This document shows positions 9,066-16,766 of a stretch of DNA of 64,000 nt, piece after piece. The DNA lies in the NCBI GenBank assembly GCA_030429545.1, contig JAUIFF010000011.1:186001-250000 (forward strand). The letters run 5' to 3'. A program made the translations under genes and the position numbers. This DNA comes from Polyangia bacterium. GTDB lineage: Bacteria > Myxococcota_A > Polyangia > Nannocystales > Nannocystaceae. The notes under the pieces were generated by a model. It made no database searches. It saw only the letters and a list, made by a program, of their open reading frames with translations, and was not told the origin of the DNA. The number at the start of each line of letters is the position of its first letter. Positions within the stretch are counted from its first letter, which is position 1.

Positions 9066-9359
9066 TCAGGCGTCCTCCAGGATCTTGGGCACGGCAACCT
9101 GTCCCTCGCGCACGTGGGCGGCCCCGGCGAGGGCGCGCGCACGCTCGAGCATCGGCCCGGGCTTGTCTGCGCGCGGTGGCGTGGGAGGTGCCGGCGAGCG
9201 GAACTCCGGCACATCGGTGATGTCGACCGCCTTGAGTTTCGACATGTACGCGAGAATGTCGGTCAGCTGGCCGGCAAACACCTCCCGCTCGGCAGGTGTC
9301 AGTGACAGGCGTGCAAGGTGCGCAAGAAGATCACAGCTGTCGGCATCCAACTTCGCCAT
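9066..9359 (-). CDS. gatC: Asp-tRNA(Asn)/Glu-tRNA(Gln) amidotransferase subunit C
   Basis: Small subunit that wraps around GatA and GatB and stabilises the heterotrimer. The 97-residue product starts MAKLDADSCDLLAHLARLSL and ends with a VPKILED motif typical of GatC. The frame is open far upstream, but only this portion matches the family length and composition, so the ATG at 9359 is chosen; no strong Shine-Dalgarno is evident. It is the first gene of the gatC-gatA-gatB-mtnA operon. It is divergent from the lipoprotein gene at 9536, with about 180 bp for both promoters. Confidence 0.92.
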   Translation of the reverse strand: MAKLDADSCDLLAHLARLSLTPAEREVFAGQLTDILAYMSKLKAVDITDVPEFRSPAPPTPPRADKPGPMLERARALAGAAHVREGQVAVPKILEDA

Positions 9360-9535
9360 CGCCTGGAGGGTATCGCCCTGCCACAGATCTGGCGTGGTCT
9401 GCGAGGTCGGATGTCTCACTGGCGGCGACACGCGGCCGCAACCACAGCAATCCCGCGAGGAAGCTCCGTCGCCAACCTGACGAAGTTCCTCCTGGTTTCG
9501 TGACAGCGGTCCCGCAGCGGGGTAAACCAGTTGTG

Positions 9536-10441
9536 ATGCCCCGCTCCCGACATCGATGGCTTGCGCTGGTGGTCGCTGCCATTGCGGCGACCGCGTGCAC
9601 CGTCGACGAGCCGCTCGAGCGCAGCGACTTTGAGGTCGACGTCGAACCAGATGCCGAGCCCAACCACCTCGGTCGGGTCCAGCTACTGATTGAAACAACC
9701 GGTGAGCCACTGTCTGAGCGCGGCGAGGCCGGGGCCGTGGAGATTCGCGCCCGGTTTGTCGAGGCTCGTGGGCTCGATGAATCACTGGTGCGCGGCCGCG
9801 CCGATCTGTGGCCGTTGGCCGAACACCTGATTACCCCGGGCAACTGCCTACCGAGCGACAGCCTGCGAGATGTCGAAGCCATCGACCTCGAGGCCGCGCC
9901 ACAAAACTACGAGTTGGTACTCCTCGATGCCGGTCAGGTCCGGGTCCAACTCGGCGCCCAGGCGATCGATGTCCCGATGGTGCTGACCCCCGATTTTGTA
10001 CCCTCGATGCACGGCGTCGAATATGCCTATACAAATGATGCAGTGCCCAACTGGCTGCAACGGGCCGAGGTGATCGACCTCGAAGTCGAGGGTAGCGGCG
10101 ATGAAATCCTGCCGGGGTTTCACCACCGCACCGAGCTCCCACCAGCACTGGAGTTTCGCGCCCGCCCGGCCCCGCTGACCACCGATGTGATCGAACTGCG
10201 GTGGAACCCGAGGGGACAAAACCCGATCGTCGAGGTCCACTCGAGCGATGGCGACATCACTTGCAACCTCCACGATACCGGTAGCTACAGCCTCGACCTC
10301 CAAGATCTCGGTTTAAGCGCAGCGCCGGTACTCGAGATTTCAGCGAGTCGGGTCGAGGTGAGCACCTTCGACGCCGGCGAGTTTGAGGCCGGCGAGGTGT
10401 TTGTCGAGTTGCGCGAGTCGACCACCATCGACCGCTGGTAG
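9536..10441 (+). CDS. Predicted lipoprotein of unknown function
   Basis: A 301-residue exported protein. The N-terminus MPRSRHRWLALVVAAIAATAC has basic residues, a hydrophobic core and a lipobox-like end, with the lipidated Cys near residue 21. The mature part is acidic and beta-rich in character, with no motif I recognise. A GTG three bases upstream is an alternative start; the longer open frame overlaps gatC antisense and is rejected. It is divergent from gatCAB. Lipoproteins of this style are common in myxobacteria, often with lineage-restricted sequences. Confidence 0.75.
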   Translation: MPRSRHRWLALVVAAIAATACTVDEPLERSDFEVDVEPDAEPNHLGRVQLLIETTGEPLSERGEAGAVEIRARFVEARGLDESLVRGRADLWPLAEHLITPGNCLPSDSLRDVEAIDLEAAPQNYELVLLDAGQVRVQLGAQAIDVPMVLTPDFVPSMHGVEYAYTNDAVPNWLQRAEVIDLEVEGSGDEILPGFHHRTELPPALEFRARPAPLTTDVIELRWNPRGQNPIVEVHSSDGDITCNLHDTGSYSLDLQDLGLSAAPVLEISASRVEVSTFDAGEFEAGEVFVELRESTTIDRW

Positions 10442-10637
10442 TCCGCTCGTCGGACTATTCGAGCCGAACCCCAGGTGGCGGACAACCGCCGAATTGCGTG
10501 CAGGCATGCCCCAAAATCAACTCGCCGTATCGCGTACTTGTCGTCTTTGGGCGCCAACCTCGGGCGACGCGCTCACCAAGTAACTCATCGGCATCGGGTT
10601 TGTGTGGCCAAACGGCGACCGCCGTCACAGCCCCGAG

Positions 10638-10874
10638 TCACGTACTATCAAACACCAGCCACAGGTCGCGGTAGGGCATCACAACGTCGACCGTGTACTC
10701 GTCTTGGTTGATCACGTCAGCGATTTCGATGGGATCGAGTGTCAGGCTCCAGCGCACCACGTGCTCGAGCGTGACAAGGGGCGTCACCATTTCGTTGAGC
10801 GCACGCTGCCTCGCGGGTGCCAGCTCGACGTGAAACCGCACATCCATCGCCAGATCGTAGCAGTTTTTCGCCAC
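10638..10874 (-). CDS. Small hypothetical protein (78 residues)
   Basis: A short acidic, well-mixed sequence starting at a GTG (10874) and ending PYRDLWLVFDST. Composition looks natural, with balanced hydrophobic and charged residues and no Arg/Pro skew of the kind seen in antisense shadow frames. An internal ATG at codon 10 is an alternative start. No family is recognised and no clear Shine-Dalgarno is present. It lies alone between two plus-strand lipoprotein genes, reading opposite to both. Confidence 0.5.
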   Translation of the reverse strand: MAKNCYDLAMDVRFHVELAPARQRALNEMVTPLVTLEHVVRWSLTLDPIEIADVINQDEYTVDVVMPYRDLWLVFDST

Positions 10875-10979
10875 CTGCAGGCAATTTTACGTGTCCTGCC
10901 GGCCGCCCGGCCGCCACCGCGATTTAGATGCACACACATGAAGACTTGCGCCTGCCAGTACCTGTGATTTGGTACCCAT

Positions 10980-12056
10980 GTGCATACACGTTTTCTCCTG
11001 CTCCCAGTCCTCGCCACGCTGCTCGCCGCCTGTGGCCAAGAAACCACCGAGACAGGCGAAACCGGTACCACCGAAACCCAGCAAACAACCGGCGCAGCCC
11101 CATCATCGACTGCAGCATCTCAAAGCACCCATGTTGAGTCTGAGGGGTCGAGCGATTCGACTTCTGGTGATGGTGACGGCGACGGTGACGGTGATGGCGA
11201 TGGCGATGGTGACGGCGACGGTGATGGCGACGGTGATGGCGACGGTGATGGCGATGGCGACGGCGATGGCGACGGCGACGGTGATGGCGATGGTGATGGC
11301 GATGGCGATGGTGATGGCGATGGCGACCCCAATGACTGTTCGACCAATCCGATTCCGATGTGCGACGACCTGACCTTTCCTGCACCCAATGGCATTCCCG
11401 AGCCGCCCGCGGGCCTCGGAGGGTGTCCTGCAGGTATGGCTGCTGTCGCCGACTTTTGTATGGACCGCTGGGAGGCCTCGCTGGTCGAAGTCCTCCCCGG
11501 TGATAGCCTGGCCCCGTGGTCGCCCTATGCCCATCCCAACGGCGCCAATGTTCGCGCTATCAGTGCACCTGCAACAATCCCACAGGGGTACATCGATCAA
11601 CTCAGTGCCTCGGCCGCGTGTGAGGCTGCCGGCAAACGTCTTTGTACAGACAACGAGTGGCTACGGGCCTGCCAGGGGCCAGGTCAGTCTGTGTTCCCCT
11701 ACGGCGACGAAGTTATGCCGGGGGTGTGCAACGACGCGCGAATGTGCCACCCCGCGATCCAGTACTTTGAAACTTCCGCCGACTGGATCTGGTCGCAACT
11801 CGGGCACCCGTGCCTCAACCAGCTGCCGGCCGGCCTCGCCCAAACGGGCGCCCATGCCAACTGCACAACTGCCGAGGGGATCCACGATATGATGGGCAAC
11901 CTGCACGAATGGACAGACGACCCGGAGGGCACATTTCGCGGGGGGTTTTATGTCGACACCGAAATCAACGGTCCGGGTTGTCTGTACAAAACAACCGCCC
12001 ACAACGTGTATCACTGGGACTATTCGACCGGATTTCGCTGCTGCGCCGATGCCTAG
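10980..12056 (+). CDS. Lipoprotein with (Gly-Asp)27 linker and FGE/sulfatase-modifying-factor-like domain
   Basis: Predicted cell-surface lipoprotein of 358 residues. A signal peptide with lipobox LLAAC (Cys near residue 18) is followed by a Thr/Ser-rich stretch, 27 Gly-Asp dipeptides (about residues 63-116) and a globular C-terminal domain. That domain has the formylglycine-generating-enzyme-like pattern: FCMDRWEAS, then KRLCTDNEWLRAC, MMGNLHEWTDD, and a final GFRCCADA. Many members of this superfamily are not sulfatase activators but surface or binding proteins; here the fold is clear and the activity is not. No sulfatase gene is nearby. The stop is followed within six bases by a TGCACATGCA palindrome. 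Confidence 0.85.
   Translation: MHTRFLLLPVLATLLAACGQETTETGETGTTETQQTTGAAPSSTAASQSTHVESEGSSDSTSGDGDGDGDGDGDGDGDGDGDGDGDGDGDGDGDGDGDGDGDGDGDGDGDGDGDGDPNDCSTNPIPMCDDLTFPAPNGIPEPPAGLGGCPAGMAAVADFCMDRWEASLVEVLPGDSLAPWSPYAHPNGANVRAISAPATIPQGYIDQLSASAACEAAGKRLCTDNEWLRACQGPGQSVFPYGDEVMPGVCNDARMCHPAIQYFETSADWIWSQLGHPCLNQLPAGLAQTGAHANCTTAEGIHDMMGNLHEWTDDPEGTFRGGFYVDTEINGPGCLYKTTAHNVYHWDYSTGFRCCADA
11166..11327 (+). repeat. In-frame Gly-Asp codon repeat, 27 units
   Basis: Hexanucleotide units GGY GAY run without interruption for 162 bases. Both third positions vary between T and C, so the peptide is perfectly periodic while the DNA is not; this suggests selection on the peptide rather than recent slippage alone. 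It forms an acidic, flexible, possibly calcium-binding linker between the lipid anchor and the FGE-like domain. Confidence 0.97.
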
Positions 12057-12130
12057 ATACATGCACATGCATTTTATTATCAAATGTAGCTTGACGGCCC
12101 TAACAGGGTTTTCTAAGCTTATTCACGTCT

Positions 12131-13090
12131 ATGCGTATCGATCTTGAACATGGTGGGCGGCGCCCGTGGATTGCCAAAATCGGCCTGGCAGTGGCCAATC
12201 GTGTGCTCGGATTTAAGCCGCCACCGGTTTTGGCCGTTACCTACCGGCCCGATCTCCTGCACCCGGCACTACGCCGCTATATCACGCGCGGGGTCTCGGC
12301 CCACTCGAGTTGGACCAAGGGTCAAAGCGAGTTGTTCGCGGCATTTGTTTCGGACCTCAACCGCTGCCACTTTTGAATTGATGCCCACGCTGCGGTCGCA
12401 GCGTTGCACATCGAACAAGCCACCATCGAAGATGTCCTAAGAGACTGGCAAACTGCGGACGTCAGCGACCGGGTTCGAGCCGGGCTGCGGCTGTGCGAGT
12501 TTCTCACCAAACACCCGCAGGACCTCGACACAGCGCTCCTCCACGAGCTTCGAAGCGCGGGGCTCAACAACCTCGACATCGAAGATGCGGCAAACGTCGC
12601 GTTTCACTTTAACTTTATCAACCGGCTTGCCGACGCGTTCGACTTTCCCCCGACCACACCGGGGCAACGCCGGCGACTGGCCAAGGTCCTCAACCGCGCC
12701 GGACATATGCTCGGGCGCAAGCGTTCGCGGCCGTCGTTTGTCCGCGGCGGCGACGGGGTGGTGCGACCGGTTGAGCTCGAGGTGGCCCGTAAAAATGTAC
12801 TTACAACAGATGGACAAACCGAACCCGCCCTTCGCCAAGCGATCGAAGCCCATGCCGCGGCATGGTTTGGCGCAACCCGGCCGGAGGCCCCGGTTCCCAC
12901 ATCCACCCATGCGTACATCCAAAAACTGACGCAATGGGCCTATAAGATTACCGACGACGACATTGCCGCACTCAAACAGGCGGGGTTCGACGAGCAGGCG
13001 ATTTTCGAGCTGACGTTTACGGGTGCGTTTGGAGCGGCGATCGCTGGCGTCGAACTGCTATTTGAACTGCTCTACGGCGACCGCTGTTAA
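12131..13090 (+). CDS. AhpD-like selenoprotein (CxxU redox motif; UGA read as selenocysteine)
   Basis: A 319-residue alkylhydroperoxidase D/carboxymuconolactone-decarboxylase-like protein interrupted by an in-frame TGA at 12374-12376 (codon 82). Sequence on both sides is in one frame and forms one domain: ELFAAFVSDLNRCHF, then the TGA, then IDAHAAVAALH. Taking UGA as Sec gives Glu67, Cys79, Sec82 and His86, exactly the spacing of AhpD residues Glu118, Cys130, Cys133 and His137. A hairpin with a GGUC loop follows 17 bases after the UGA, as in a bacterial SECIS. The downstream part alone would need a TTG start without a ribosome-binding site. The C-terminal half (AYIQKLTQWAYKI onward) extends the family fold. 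A nonsense mutation is the alternative but would not explain the hairpin or the position. Confidence 0.88.
12382..12408 (+). promoter_or_regulatory. Bacterial SECIS element just 3' of the UGA codon
   Basis: A perfect 7-bp stem (12387-12393 with 12398-12404, ACGCTGC/GCAGCGT) closes a GGTC tetraloop at 12394-12397. A lower TGC/GCA helix (12382-12384 with 12406-12408) is separated by a small internal loop that contains a U. There are 17 nucleotides between the UGA and the GG of the loop. SelB recognises a GGU-containing apical loop at about this distance, and E. coli fdhF uses a GGUC loop too. Confidence 0.82.
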
Positions 13091-13096
13091 AAAAAA

Positions 13097-13128
13097 TGTA
13101 GGAGCATGCAATCTCGCACGCTCCTACA
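13097..13128. terminator. Bidirectional rho-independent terminator
   Basis: TGTAGGAGC and GCTCCTACA form a perfect 9-bp stem, with a further TGC/GCA pairing inside. An A run precedes it (a U run when read from the minus strand). It lies between the convergent selenoprotein and TlpA-like genes. Confidence 0.8.
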
Positions 13129-13147
13129 GCGATGTTACTCCTAATCG

Positions 13148-13981
13148 CTACTTTTGCAGCTTGAGCAGCTCTTCGCGGATGTCCTGCTCCAACTTACCCA
13201 TGCACTCCGGCCGGTAGCGGCGGTAGGATCCGGTGATCTTCCCCCCCGGCGCAACCACGTACGAAAACGGGAAGTTCGGACTGCGGTAATCGTCGGCGAG
13301 CTGCTGCCCCTTAATCAGAATTTTGCCGGCGATCTTGCGCTGCTTGATGAACTCGTCGACCTTTTCCGGTTCTTCGTCGGTCGCCACGGCAATCAGGGTG
13401 AGGCCGTATTTGCGGTAGCGCCGGTACAGGCGGGAGAACTCGGGGAGTTCCTTGAGGCAGGGCTTACACCAGGTGCCCCAAAAGTTGAGCAACACCACGC
13501 GACGGCGGTACGACTTGATGTCGATGGTTTTGCCCGAGGTGGTCGGCAGGGCCATGGCTTTGACCTGGGTACCCACCCCCGGATCTTGGCCGCAGGAACT
13601 ATCGACTTTCTTATAAAGCGGCGCCGGTAGGCTCGGTTCGGTCTTGACCTGGCTGGACGCGGACTTGGTTGTATCAGCACCTTGTTCAGGATCGGCCGGG
13701 GGCGTGGTCTCACCACCGTTTGAGCCCGTGTCGCCGCCACCGGTCCCCGCCGTTTCACCGCCGTCAGCAGGCGCTTGCGCCCCTGACTCGGGCTCGCCTT
13801 CGCCATCGGCCTCAGACGTCGCCTGTGCCCCTTCGCCCGACTCGGCGGCTTCGGCCGCACCGGGGTCGGACTCCGGCTGGGGATTGACGGCAGCATCGGG
13901 CACCACCGGCTCGGGATTGGTCGGTGGCGAGGCACACCCGCCCAACCCAAGGCACACCAAAGTAAGCGCAAGTCGCTGCAT
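13148..13981 (-). CDS. TlpA/ResA-like thioredoxin-fold lipoprotein
   Basis: Predicted membrane-anchored extracytoplasmic thiol-disulfide oxidoreductase. The lipobox CLGLGGC puts the lipidated Cys at 16. Residues about 18-115 are a long Glu/Ala/Gly/Pro-rich linker. The thioredoxin domain follows with LLNFWGTWCKPCLKELPEF; the active site is Cys172 and Cys175. The cis-Pro region reads NFPFSYVVAP. Such proteins reduce apo-cytochrome c or other periplasmic cysteines, but no cytochrome-maturation gene is in view. The start codon abuts the stop of the upstream aminotransferase (no gap), so they are probably cotranscribed. It is convergent with the selenoprotein. Confidence 0.92.
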   Translation of the reverse strand: MQRLALTLVCLGLGGCASPPTNPEPVVPDAAVNPQPESDPGAAEAAESGEGAQATSEADGEGEPESGAQAPADGGETAGTGGGDTGSNGGETTPPADPEQGADTTKSASSQVKTEPSLPAPLYKKVDSSCGQDPGVGTQVKAMALPTTSGKTIDIKSYRRRVVLLNFWGTWCKPCLKELPEFSRLYRRYRKYGLTLIAVATDEEPEKVDEFIKQRKIAGKILIKGQQLADDYRSPNFPFSYVVAPGGKITGSYRRYRPECMGKLEQDIREELLKLQK

Positions 13982-15229
13982 TTAGGTCGTCTCCAAACAA
14001 GTTGCAAGTGCATCCCAAACCTGGCGCAGCTCGGCTTCTCCAGCGCCATAGGGAAACAATAGTCGTACGGTATGGCCGCCACACACGGTCACGAGAATGT
14101 GGTGCTCATGCATCAAGCGGGTGCCGATAGCCCCCGCAGATTTATCCTTGGGCTGGTCGATCTGAATGCCGAGCATTGCCCCCGCACCGCGAATCTCAGT
14201 GACCCGCGCGATCGGCCGCTGCTCGGCGATCTTTTGCAGGGTGGGAAGTTGTGCGGCTGCCCGTGCGAGCAGGCCCTCCTCTTCGATGATCCGCAAGGTT
14301 GCGAGCCCGGCACTACAGGCCAGTGGATTGCCGCCAAAGGTCGTGCCGTGGGTCCCCCGGGTCATGGCTTCGGCACAGCTCGCACGGGCGAGGCAGGCCG
14401 CCACTGGAAACCCACCGCCGAGGGCCTTGGCCAGCCACAGGATGTCTGGTTGGTCAGCTGGGTCGTCGCCGACGATGGTTGTCCATGCCGCCCAGTTGCC
14501 GGTCCTGCCAACACCGGTTTGGATTTCGTCGGCGCCGAGCAGGGCTCCGTTGTCTGTACACAGTTTTCGCAGTCCCAGCAAAAACTCGCGCGTCGCCGGG
14601 TACACACCGCCCTCGCCCTGAATCGGCTCGACGATGACAGCGGCGACCTCCGACCCGTGTTCGGCGAAGGCTCGGGCAACCGCATCGAGGTCGCCAAACG
14701 GTAGTCGGGTGACGCGACTGTGAACAAATGCAGGCGCATCGACCTGCTCGCCGGGACAGCTGATGTACGGCGCGCGATAGGCCGGATTGGCCGTGAGCGA
14801 CAGGGCTCCTAGGGTGCGCCCGTGAAACGCCCGCTCAAACGCGATGATGCGGTTGCGCCCGGTCGCACGGACGGCGAGCTTGATCGCCGCTTCGGTCGCC
14901 TCGGTGCCGGTTGTGCCAAAAAAGACCCGCGCGTCGGGAATCGGAAACAGGTCGATCAACCTGGCCGCGAGCTGCTGTTGGGGCGCGGTGTGAAACGAAT
15001 TGGCCGAGGCCGCCAACCGCCCGAGCTGACGGTGAATCGCCGCGACCCACAGCGGATGCGCGTGCCCCAAGGGCGCACAACCAATGCCGCCGATGGCATC
15101 GAGGTATTCGGTTCCGTCGGCAGCTCGGACATGGACACTTCCGCCACCAGAGGGCGCCGGCACGGCCTGTTCGAGCATCACCCCGCGGGTTGGATAGGTC
15201 GGCCAGCGAAGTTGGCTGTCGTCTCGCAT
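13982..15229 (-). CDS. Class III PLP-dependent aminotransferase (acetylornithine aminotransferase-like)
   Basis: Predicted fold-type I PLP enzyme acting on an omega- or N-acetylornithine-type amino group. Visible hallmarks are FFGTTGTEATEAAIKLA (cofactor phosphate binding), AFHGRTLGALSLTANP, VEPIQGEGGV, the PLP-ring Asp in GADEIQTGVGRTG, the lysine region LAKALGGGFPV, and THGTTFGGNPLACSA. The 415-residue length suits ArgD/RocD-type enzymes. The ATG at 15229 is preferred over a GTG eight codons upstream because the protein family begins here and AAGG lies just ahead. Substrate specificity cannot be decided from sequence; no arginine-biosynthesis neighbours are present. The stop abuts the TlpA-like gene. 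Confidence 0.9.
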   Translation of the reverse strand: MRDDSQLRWPTYPTRGVMLEQAVPAPSGGGSVHVRAADGTEYLDAIGGIGCAPLGHAHPLWVAAIHRQLGRLAASANSFHTAPQQQLAARLIDLFPIPDARVFFGTTGTEATEAAIKLAVRATGRNRIIAFERAFHGRTLGALSLTANPAYRAPYISCPGEQVDAPAFVHSRVTRLPFGDLDAVARAFAEHGSEVAAVIVEPIQGEGGVYPATREFLLGLRKLCTDNGALLGADEIQTGVGRTGNWAAWTTIVGDDPADQPDILWLAKALGGGFPVAACLARASCAEAMTRGTHGTTFGGNPLACSAGLATLRIIEEEGLLARAAAQLPTLQKIAEQRPIARVTEIRGAGAMLGIQIDQPKDKSAGAIGTRLMHEHHILVTVCGGHTVRLLFPYGAGEAELRQVWDALATCLETT

Positions 15230-15345
15230 AACCTTGCTATCGCAGGCACGCACCCGGGATGCAAGCCACGCCGGTTTTTAGCCAAGGCGTTTGCCGCGTG
15301 TGTTTGAACCCGGGCTCGATTTTCGCCGGGCAAGTCGTTTAACGG

Positions 15346-15858
15346 TTACCCGAGGGTTGAGTAGACCGCGTGGCGCCCCACGCCGATCCGCTCGAGTCGC
15401 CCTTGCTTGACCAGCGCACCTAAGTGATGACGGATGACCTTGCGATCGAGCGGGCTGTAGTCGTCGATGTCGTCGAGGGTGACCTCGCCGTTGCCCTCGA
15501 CAAACGGGAGAATCTGGTGGGCAAATTCGTCGGTCGTCAGGCCGCCGTCGTCGATCGTCTTGGCCTTGGGTTTGGCTTCGATATCACCGAGTTCATCCTC
15601 CAAAATCCGCCGCTTGCGTCGTCGCTTGGTGGGCTCGGGAGCCGGCTCGGGTTCGGGCTCCGGGGCAAAGGCCATCCGCAAGTCACCCAGGGTGATTTTG
15701 CGAAACTGGGCCCACAGGCCGCGAGACTCCAAGAACTGGACGAGGTCACCGAGTGACACGCGGTCACGGCCCTTGAGGCCCTTGAGGGTTTCGAGGGCGC
15801 TGAGACGTTCGAGGTCGCCGTTCTCAGCACGAAAGATCGCGCTCGGGTCTTTACTCAT
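15346..15858 (-). CDS. Hypothetical protein with C-terminal winged-helix-like segment
   Basis: A 170-residue soluble protein starting MSKDPSAIFRAENGDLERLS. A helical N-terminal half is followed by a Pro/Glu stretch, a basic patch KRRRKRR and a C-terminal segment, LDRKVIRHHLGALVKQGRLE ending in RIGVGRHAVYSTLG, that looks like the recognition helix and wing of a winged helix-turn-helix. It may bind DNA, but no named family is recognised. The ATG at 15858 is preferred over an earlier in-frame start because coding character begins here. It is divergent from the nrdJ leader. Confidence 0.72.
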   Translation of the reverse strand: MSKDPSAIFRAENGDLERLSALETLKGLKGRDRVSLGDLVQFLESRGLWAQFRKITLGDLRMAFAPEPEPEPAPEPTKRRRKRRILEDELGDIEAKPKAKTIDDGGLTTDEFAHQILPFVEGNGEVTLDDIDDYSPLDRKVIRHHLGALVKQGRLERIGVGRHAVYSTLG

Positions 15859-16388
15859 TTGCTCATCTACTAGTGATCTGCGGTGAACGTCGCGGGGTGC
15901 GATCCGCGGTTGCACATGCCAGGCACGGGTTGCCCGCAGTCGATGGTGTCAACGCGGGGGTGCCCGCCAACTCTACCCGCTCGGGATCGTTTTCTCGAGT
16001 GCGACATCGGCGGCAATCGGTGCATCTGCAACGCCGACGAATCGTCCTCCCTGTGTGATTGCGCTCGTAAGAAGTGTTTCGCGCGTGGCTCCAAAAAGGA
16101 GAGATCTCCCGGTTCGCGAAAATTCTCGACACCGGCGAAATGACTCGTGCCTCACTCCTGGGCATAACCTGTGGAGCGGTGATTGCGGCGTGTGGGATCG
16201 CGCGCTGTGGACAGCTTGGATCGCCCCAATCTTCGCTGCCCGAGTGATACCGACGGGTGGCTGAAACGATGTAACGATCAACCGCTCATCCGGAAAAACA
16301 TGGGGAAAAACTGTGCACAAATGGCCCCGGCCATAGGGCCGGCACATGCGGATAGCGGCGACCCCGTAGATAGGCTTTGGAGTTGCGA

Positions 16389-16404
16389 CCCCAATATGTT
16401 GTGG
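16389..16404 (+). promoter_or_regulatory. NrdR-box-like site 1
   Basis: CCCCAATATGTTGTGG matches 12 of 16 positions of the NrdR consensus acaCwAtATaTwGtgt by eye. Its start is 31 bp from the start of site 2, the three-helical-turn spacing known for paired NrdR boxes. It lies upstream of the ribonucleotide reductase gene, the usual NrdR target. Confidence 0.65.
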
Positions 16405-16419
16405 GTTATACGATTGGGC

Positions 16420-16435
16420 ATTCCATATATGGTGG
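16420..16435 (+). promoter_or_regulatory. NrdR-box-like site 2
   Basis: ATTCCATATATGGTGG contains the ATATAT core followed by GGTG and matches about 11 of 16 consensus positions. Paired with site 1 at 31-bp spacing, it supports ATP/dATP-responsive NrdR repression of nrdJ. No nrdR gene lies in the window. Confidence 0.6.
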
Positions 16436-16766
16436 AACTCGGGTTTTTGATGGCCCGAGTTTTTGTGTTTTCACGCGTGTTCGGCCCGAATTTTGACGGC
16501 CGGCTCCCCACCTTCTCGAGGTAAGCGTGGTCCTTCCCGCCCGTGACGAAATCGCCTTCGGAACGTGTGACTCGCTCTCGATTGCCCCGGTCTTGGCAGT
16601 CGAAGCCGTGCGCGTTTTTGCAAATTTTCATGGGTAATCTCGCGCGTCTTCTTCGTCTTCTTCGCCGCGCACCCCGCACCTCATCTGCCTTAGTCGTCCC
16701 GTCTTCTTCGCCCGTCTTCGCCCGTCTTCTTCGCCCGTCGGTTTTCACCGCTCCCGGAGTCCCCCG

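Larger units (their letters stand above)
15859..16766 (+). promoter_or_regulatory. Long intergenic/leader region upstream of nrdJ
   Basis: About 900 bases with no convincing gene. It holds two NrdR-box-like sites (annotated separately), DnaA-box-like words TGTGGACAG at 16206-16214 and TGTGCACAA at 16312-16320, and a pyrimidine-rich tract with repeated TCTTCTTCG(CCCG) words at about 16640-16743 just before the start codon. GGAG seven bases before the ATG at 16767 is the likely ribosome-binding site. A Cys-rich reading frame at 15883-16143 was considered and left out as too weak. Confidence 0.55.

Noticed and set aside
9360..9785. N-terminal extension of gatC to 239 residues
   Set aside because: It overlaps the divergent lipoprotein gene and has Arg/Pro-rich non-coding composition; GatC is about 95 residues.
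12374..12376. TGA as a nonsense mutation splitting the AhpD-like gene into a pseudogene
   Set aside because: The frame is otherwise intact, the UGA is exactly at the redox-cysteine position, and a SECIS-like hairpin follows at the right distance.
15883..16143. Cys-rich frame containing CDIGGNRCICNADESS
   Set aside because: No ribosome-binding site and poor composition outside the Cys patch; it lies in the nrdJ upstream region. Kept only as a possibility.
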